Source: Bacillota bacterium
GTDB lineage: Bacteria > Bacillota > Clostridia > Oscillospirales > Ruminococcaceae
DNA length: 64,000 nt
Direction of reading: 5' to 3'
Assembly: GCA_023415575.1 (NCBI GenBank)
Contig: JAEZKF010000049.1
Location: forward strand, 1 to 64,000
Shown here in pieces: positions 60,833 to 64,000 of this stretch; positions within the stretch are counted from its first letter, which is position 1, and every line of letters starts with the position of its first letter. A program made the translations under genes and the position numbers. The notes below the pieces were generated by a model. That model ran no database searches, had not been told where the DNA came from, and saw only the letters and a list, made by a program, of their open reading frames with translations.

Positions 60833-61543
60833 CTATTCACCCAACAGGCGCTTCATAATCTCATGGTAGGCGTCCTCTACCCCGCCAAGGTCGCGGCGGA
60901 AGCGGTCTTTATCAAGTTTCTCGCCTGTCTTGCTGTCCCAGAAACGGCAGGTGTCGGGGCTTATCTCATCCGCAAGCACGATGGTACCGTCATCAAGGCG
61001 ACCGAACTCAAGCTTGAAGTCAATCAGCTCTATGCCGAGGTCCTTCAGGTAATCGGTGAGGATGTCGTTTACCTTAAAGGAGTATTTTGCAATAAGGTCA
61101 AGCTCCTCCTTGGTGGCAAGCTTCATGGCATAGATGTGGTAGTCGTTAATCATGGGGTCGCCCAGGGCATCATCCTTGTAGCAGTACTCCAGCACCGTGC
61201 TTGCAAGCTTTGTGCCTTCCGCAATGCCAAGGCGCTTGGAAAGCGAACCCGCAGCGATGTTGCGGACAATCACCTCAAGCGGTACGATGGTGACCTTTTT
61301 CACCAACGTCTCGCGGTCGGAAAGCTCTTTTACAAAGTGGGTGGGGATGCCGTTTTTCTCAAGTAACTGCATCAGGTGGTTGGTTACGCGGTTGTTAATA
61401 ACGCCCTTACCCGCGATGGTGCCCTTCTTTAGGCCGTTGAAGGCGGTGGCATCGTCCTTGTAATCGACGATATAAAGCTGTGCATCGTCGGTGGCAAACA
61501 CCTTTTTGGCTTTTCCCTCATAAAGCTGCTGTAACTTCTGCAT
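60833..61543 (-). CDS. purC: SAICAR synthetase
   Basis: 236 residues, ATP-dependent ligation of aspartate to CAIR. LYEGKAKKVFATDD at the start, MIPLEVIVRN-type region as VTIVPLEVIVRNIAAGS, and DEISPDTCRFWD near the C-terminus are diagnostic. SD GAAAGGG before the ATG; 39 bp after purE. Confidence 0.96.
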   Translation of the reverse strand: MQKLQQLYEGKAKKVFATDDAQLYIVDYKDDATAFNGLKKGTIAGKGVINNRVTNHLMQLLEKNGIPTHFVKELSDRETLVKKVTIVPLEVIVRNIAAGSLSKRLGIAEGTKLASTVLEYCYKDDALGDPMINDYHIYAMKLATKEELDLIAKYSFKVNDILTDYLKDLGIELIDFKLEFGRLDDGTIVLADEISPDTCRFWDSKTGEKLDKDRFRRDLGGVEDAYHEIMKRLLGE

Positions 61544-61582
61544 GTTTCTTACCCTTTCCTTCCTTTATATCCTCTGCTGGCT

Positions 61583-62089
61583 TTAGCGCAGCTTCAGCTT
61601 CTCCATTACGGCGTCCTCTGCGGCGAGGACTCCCTGTTCCATCTTGACCTTTTCGTCGGCAAGCTTTTTAGCGAGCGTTTCATCGTAGATGCCAAGCATC
61701 TGCACTGCAAGAATAGCGGCATTGGCCGCACCATCAATCGCAACCGTGGCCACCGGAACGCCCTTTGGCATCTGTACGGTGGAAAGCAGGGCATCCAGCC
61801 CATCAAGCGACGCCTTAATGGGAACCCCGATAACAGGCAGGGTTGTGTGTGCGGCTAGTACGCCAGCAAGGTGTGCTGCCTTTCCGGCCGCCGCGATGAT
61901 GACACCGTAGTCGTCTTTGCGCGCATCCTGTGCAAACTGGCACGCCCTTGCCGGTGTGCGGTGTGCGCTCATCACCTTAACGGTGTACTCCACGCCAAAC
62001 TCTTCTAGTGTTTTGAGTGCCCCCTGCATGGTGGGAAGGTCGCTGTCGCTACCCATGATAACCGCTACCTTTTTGCCTTTTGTCTGCAT
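61583..62089 (-). CDS. purE: N5-carboxyaminoimidazole ribonucleotide mutase
   Basis: 168 residues from MQTKGKKVAVIMGSDSD (62089), with GAGAGG about 9 nt upstream. The longer in-frame reading to 62152 runs through a terminator and is rejected. MGSDSDLPTM, VMSAHRTPAR and AAAGKAAHLAGVLAAHT are class I PurE motifs. No purK is adjacent. It is the first enzyme gene of the purine row, behind a leader with an intrinsic terminator. Confidence 0.95.
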   Translation of the reverse strand: MQTKGKKVAVIMGSDSDLPTMQGALKTLEEFGVEYTVKVMSAHRTPARACQFAQDARKDDYGVIIAAAGKAAHLAGVLAAHTTLPVIGVPIKASLDGLDALLSTVQMPKGVPVATVAIDGAANAAILAVQMLGIYDETLAKKLADEKVKMEQGVLAAEDAVMEKLKLR

Positions 62090-62120
62090 TTTGATTCGAC
62101 CTCTCATTTTTTTACTTCTA

Positions 62121-62159
62121 AAACAAAAATAGGCTATGGCGCTTTCCGCCATAGCCTAT
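62121..62159 (-). terminator. Intrinsic terminator in the purE leader
   Basis: A perfect 13-bp stem (62129-62141 with 62147-62159) is followed on the minus strand by ATTTTTGTTTT, ending 32 nt before the purE ATG. The 5' arm of the hairpin as transcribed (62147-62159) overlaps a segment (62154-62162) that can instead pair with the presumed 5' end of the transcript (62358-62366), so an antiterminator is possible. Confidence 0.8.
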
Positions 62160-62162
62160 GAT

Positions 62163-62294
62163 TTACCTAAAAGTGAGCGCACCATCACCGTTACTGCTAC
62201 CTGATGCAGGTGCACCGAGAAACCTGCAGCCGCATTGCGTACTGCATCCCGTACACCAGATTTGGTTGTAAGCAAACACACCCATATGGCTCAT
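62163..62294 (-). CDS. Small cysteine-rich open frame upstream of purE (43 aa)
   Basis: An ATG at 62294 with CGGAGG 10 nt upstream opens a frame of 43 codons ending at TAA 62163, just before the leader terminator. The peptide is MSHMGVFAYNQIW followed by CTGCSTQCGCRF and a Gly/Ser-rich tail. Four cysteines (residues 14, 17, 21, 23) are close-set as in metal-binding or redox peptides. It could be a real small protein, a leader peptide controlling the terminator, or a chance frame inside a structured RNA. I do not recognise the family. Confidence 0.4.
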   Translation of the reverse strand: MSHMGVFAYNQIWCTGCSTQCGCRFLGAPASGSSNGDGALTFR

Positions 62295-62370
62295 CTTGCG
62301 CAAGCCTCCGAAACAGTTGTGATGCGGTCCTTCGCCAATGTACCTATATATAAAAACATCTTAGGCTTTT

Positions 62371-62399
62371 ATTTTAATATATTACACTGGTAAAAACAA
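62371..62399 (-). promoter_or_regulatory. Promoter of the purine leader
   Basis: Minus-strand TTGTTT (62394-62399), 17-nt spacer, TAAAAT (62371-62376). The transcript would start near 62364-62368, at the segment able to pair with the terminator arm. Confidence 0.5.
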
Positions 62400-62464
62400 G
62401 CGACATCGACAAAATCGTTTCGTTGCACCAAAATGAGGGATATGTTTGCCCGCGGGTTGTGCAG

Positions 62465-63397
62465 TTAGCTGTTGGTTGTGTCGGTCATGAGCTCCTTTAT
62501 AGAGGTCGCAAGAGCGCCGAGTGACTGAATCTCAGACGGGATGATAATCTTCGTAGCCTTACCGTCACAAGCCTTGATAAAGGCCTCGAAGCTCTTGAGT
62601 GCAAGAACCCGGTCTGTGGGGGCCGCCTCGTTGAGCATGCGCAGACTGTCTGCAAGCGCCTTTTGCACCGTCAGAATCGACTGGGCTTCACCCTCTGCCT
62701 CGCGGATCTTTTGCTCTCTTACCGCGTCGGCGCGCAGGATGGCGGACTCCTTCTCAGCCTCTGCACGCAGAATAGCCGATTCGCGTTCACCCTCTGCCAC
62801 AAGAATCTGGCTGCGCTTTTCACCCTCGGCACGCAGGATAGCTTCGCGGCGCTCGCGCTCTGCCTTCATCTGCTTTTCCATCGCGTCCTGAATCTCACGC
62901 GGAGGCAGTATGTTCTTAAGCTCTACGCGGGTTACCTTAATGCCCCACTTGTCGGTTGCAATGTCCAAAAGGGTTGTAATCTTACTATTAATTGCATCGC
63001 GGGATGAAAGGGTCTCATCGAGCTCCATATCTCCGATGATGCTGCGCAGCGTAGTTGCCGACAAAAGCTCAATCGCTGCAAGCGGTCTGTCTACACCGTA
63101 GGCATACAGCTTCGGGTCGGTGATGTAGAAGAACACAACGGTGTCAATCTGCATCGTTACGTTGTCTTTTGTAATCACCGGTTGGGGCTTAAAGTCTGCC
63201 ACCTGCTCCTTTAGGGACACGCGCTTCGCAACGCGGTCGATAAAGGGTACTTTAAAGTGGATTCCTGTTTCCCATGTGCATTTGTACGCGCCCAGACGCT
63301 CCACGACGTACGCAGTCGCCTGCGGTACAATCTTGATGTTGGCAACCGCAATAACAAACACAATAATCAGCAGTGCCGCAATGATAAAGCCTTCCAT
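62465..63397 (-). CDS. SPFH/band 7 membrane-scaffold protein (stomatin/QmcA-like)
   Basis: 310 residues. One N-terminal membrane helix (FIIAALLIIVFVIAVANI) precedes the SPFH domain (IVPQATAYVVERLGAY, GIHFKVPFIDRVAKRVSLKEQ). A long charged coiled coil follows, with repeated ILRAEAEKESAILRADA units, then a short C-terminal tail. Such proteins oligomerise in membrane microdomains and are often paired with an NfeD protein, which is encoded directly upstream here (68 bp). Confidence 0.93.
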   Translation of the reverse strand: MEGFIIAALLIIVFVIAVANIKIVPQATAYVVERLGAYKCTWETGIHFKVPFIDRVAKRVSLKEQVADFKPQPVITKDNVTMQIDTVVFFYITDPKLYAYGVDRPLAAIELLSATTLRSIIGDMELDETLSSRDAINSKITTLLDIATDKWGIKVTRVELKNILPPREIQDAMEKQMKAERERREAILRAEGEKRSQILVAEGERESAILRAEAEKESAILRADAVREQKIREAEGEAQSILTVQKALADSLRMLNEAAPTDRVLALKSFEAFIKACDGKATKIIIPSEIQSLGALATSIKELMTDTTNS

Positions 63398-63465
63398 ATC
63401 CTACACTCCATTTCCGCCGGTATCCGGCATATATACTCAAGCGTTGTTATAGCGCCAAAATGGGT

Positions 63466-63906
63466 CTACTCATTTGACGGACGGACAAAGACCTTTGCAC
63501 CCTCAATGCGGGTGATGACCACCTTTTCGCCCTCGGTGATATCGGTGCCGTCTTCGCTGCGTGCCGCCCAGGAAAGTCCGTTGACATATACACGGCCGGT
63601 CTCCTTGAGGTTTATGATATCCTCCTGAACAAGTCCTATGCTGCCCACCACCATATCGGCGTTGGTTGCGGTCTTGCGCATCCCAAGCAGCTTCTTAGAA
63701 AGCGGGCGCGTCAAAAGCAAAAGTACACCGCTGCTAATAAAAAAGATGAGAAGCTGCAGCCAAACAGGGGCCCCCAGCAGAGCGGCTATCAGCGCAAGCA
63801 GCGAACCCGCTCCAAACCAGATAAAGATGAGCTGTACCGTGACCGCCTCACCCACACAGAACAGGATGATGGCAACAAGCCACCAAAGCGGTGCGTAATC
63901 AAGCAT
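63466..63906 (-). CDS. NfeD-like membrane protein
   Basis: 146 residues with three membrane helices (WWLVAIILFCVGEAV, FIWFGAGSLLALIAALLG, LLIFFISSGVLLLL) and a C-terminal OB-fold domain (MVVGSIGLVQEDI, GRVYVNGLSWAARSEDG, EGEKVVITRIEGAKVFV). This is the short NfeD form without a protease domain, the usual partner of SPFH proteins. Confidence 0.92.
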   Translation of the reverse strand: MLDYAPLWWLVAIILFCVGEAVTVQLIFIWFGAGSLLALIAALLGAPVWLQLLIFFISSGVLLLLTRPLSKKLLGMRKTATNADMVVGSIGLVQEDIINLKETGRVYVNGLSWAARSEDGTDITEGEKVVITRIEGAKVFVRPSNE

Positions 63907-63963
63907 TTTCGCATTATCCCCTTTCCTGAAGCTATGGTTTTCTAGACCAAACCCATGACAAGT

Positions 63964-63993
63964 ATAGTAACCGATGCCATGCTTTTATTCCAA
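63964..63993 (-). promoter_or_regulatory. Possible promoter of the nfeD-SPFH pair
   Basis: Minus-strand TTGGAA (63988-63993), 18-nt spacer, TACTAT (63964-63969), about 60 nt before the NfeD start. Confidence 0.4.
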
Positions 63994-64000
63994 AAGCAAT

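Noticed and set aside
61583..62152. Longer purE reading starting at 62152
   Set aside because: The extra 21 codons run through a perfect terminator hairpin and are not PurE-like; the ATG at 62089 has a ribosome site.
62121..62370. SRP RNA, 6S RNA or tmRNA in the purE leader
   Set aside because: The GGAAGGAAGCAGC core of SRP RNA and the tRNA-like ends of tmRNA are absent, and a 6S fold could not be established by eye; left as unassigned structured leader.

Overview
The window reads as chromosome of a moderately GC-rich, endospore-forming member of the Clostridia, most like Oscillospiraceae/Ruminococcaceae. The basis is: sporulation and germination genes (YpeB, SpoVS, a SpoIID domain, exosporium-type collagen-like proteins); Firmicute gene orders (rny-ymdB-spoVS, yloU-fakA-recG, cysteine desulfurase-thiI, purECFMN..D); T-box leaders on thrS and alaS; and a clostridial split PurH. 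I see no rRNA, CRISPR array, transposase or phage gene.

Layout. 1-2.8 kb: two collagen-like surface proteins in one operon on the minus strand, the first cut by the window edge. 3-9.9 kb: an aldo/keto reductase, then a cysteine desulfurase-ThiI-CinA/sortase/SpoIID block in which the last gene is one 1174-codon three-part fusion. 10-17.4 kb: ypeB, a HEAT-type protein, an IscR-like Rrf2 regulator, pyrB fused to a PyrI-type zinc module, a PanT-CoaX pantothenate pair, an HD phosphohydrolase and ksgA. 17.5-26.8 kb (minus): recG, fakA, yloU, an orphan oligopeptide-type binding lipoprotein, spoVS, ymdB and rny. 27-29.6 kb (plus): T-box, thrS and tRNA-Lys(UUU). 29.8-31.4 kb: one AT-rich gene of foreign appearance with a HEPN-like R-x4-H motif, directly behind the tRNA. 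31.5-38.2 kb: HAD phosphatase, fruK, a CmpB-type membrane protein, a nuclease-helicase, a YcxB protein and a nitroreductase. 38.3-51.4 kb (minus): a GH36 alpha-galactosidase, a DHHW/MBOAT acyl-transfer pair, an RNase M5-like Toprim protein, holA, comEC, a phosphoribosyltransferase, a HIT protein and T-box-controlled alaS. 52-62.4 kb (minus): a penicillin-binding protein behind the purine operon purE-C-F-M-N-(GNAT)-purO-purV-purD, preceded by a structured leader with a 43-codon cysteine-rich frame. 62.5-64 kb: an SPFH-NfeD pair.

How the genes fit together. The purine operon covers PRPP to IMP except the purQ/L/S and purB steps, which are not in this window. PurH is replaced by a stand-alone AICAR formyltransferase and an archaeal-type IMP cyclohydrolase. 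Cysteine desulfurase feeds sulfur to ThiI. PanT and CoaX import and phosphorylate pantothenate. DHHW plus MBOAT should O-acylate a surface polymer.

The items most worth a second look are the CinA-sortase B-SpoIID fusion, the HEPN-like islet gene beside tRNA-Lys, the purE leader RNA/mini-ORF, the domain-order inversion in the two collagen-like proteins, and a recurring arrangement in which an intrinsic terminator sits directly before a start codon (pyrB, purE, the PBP and the galactosidase).
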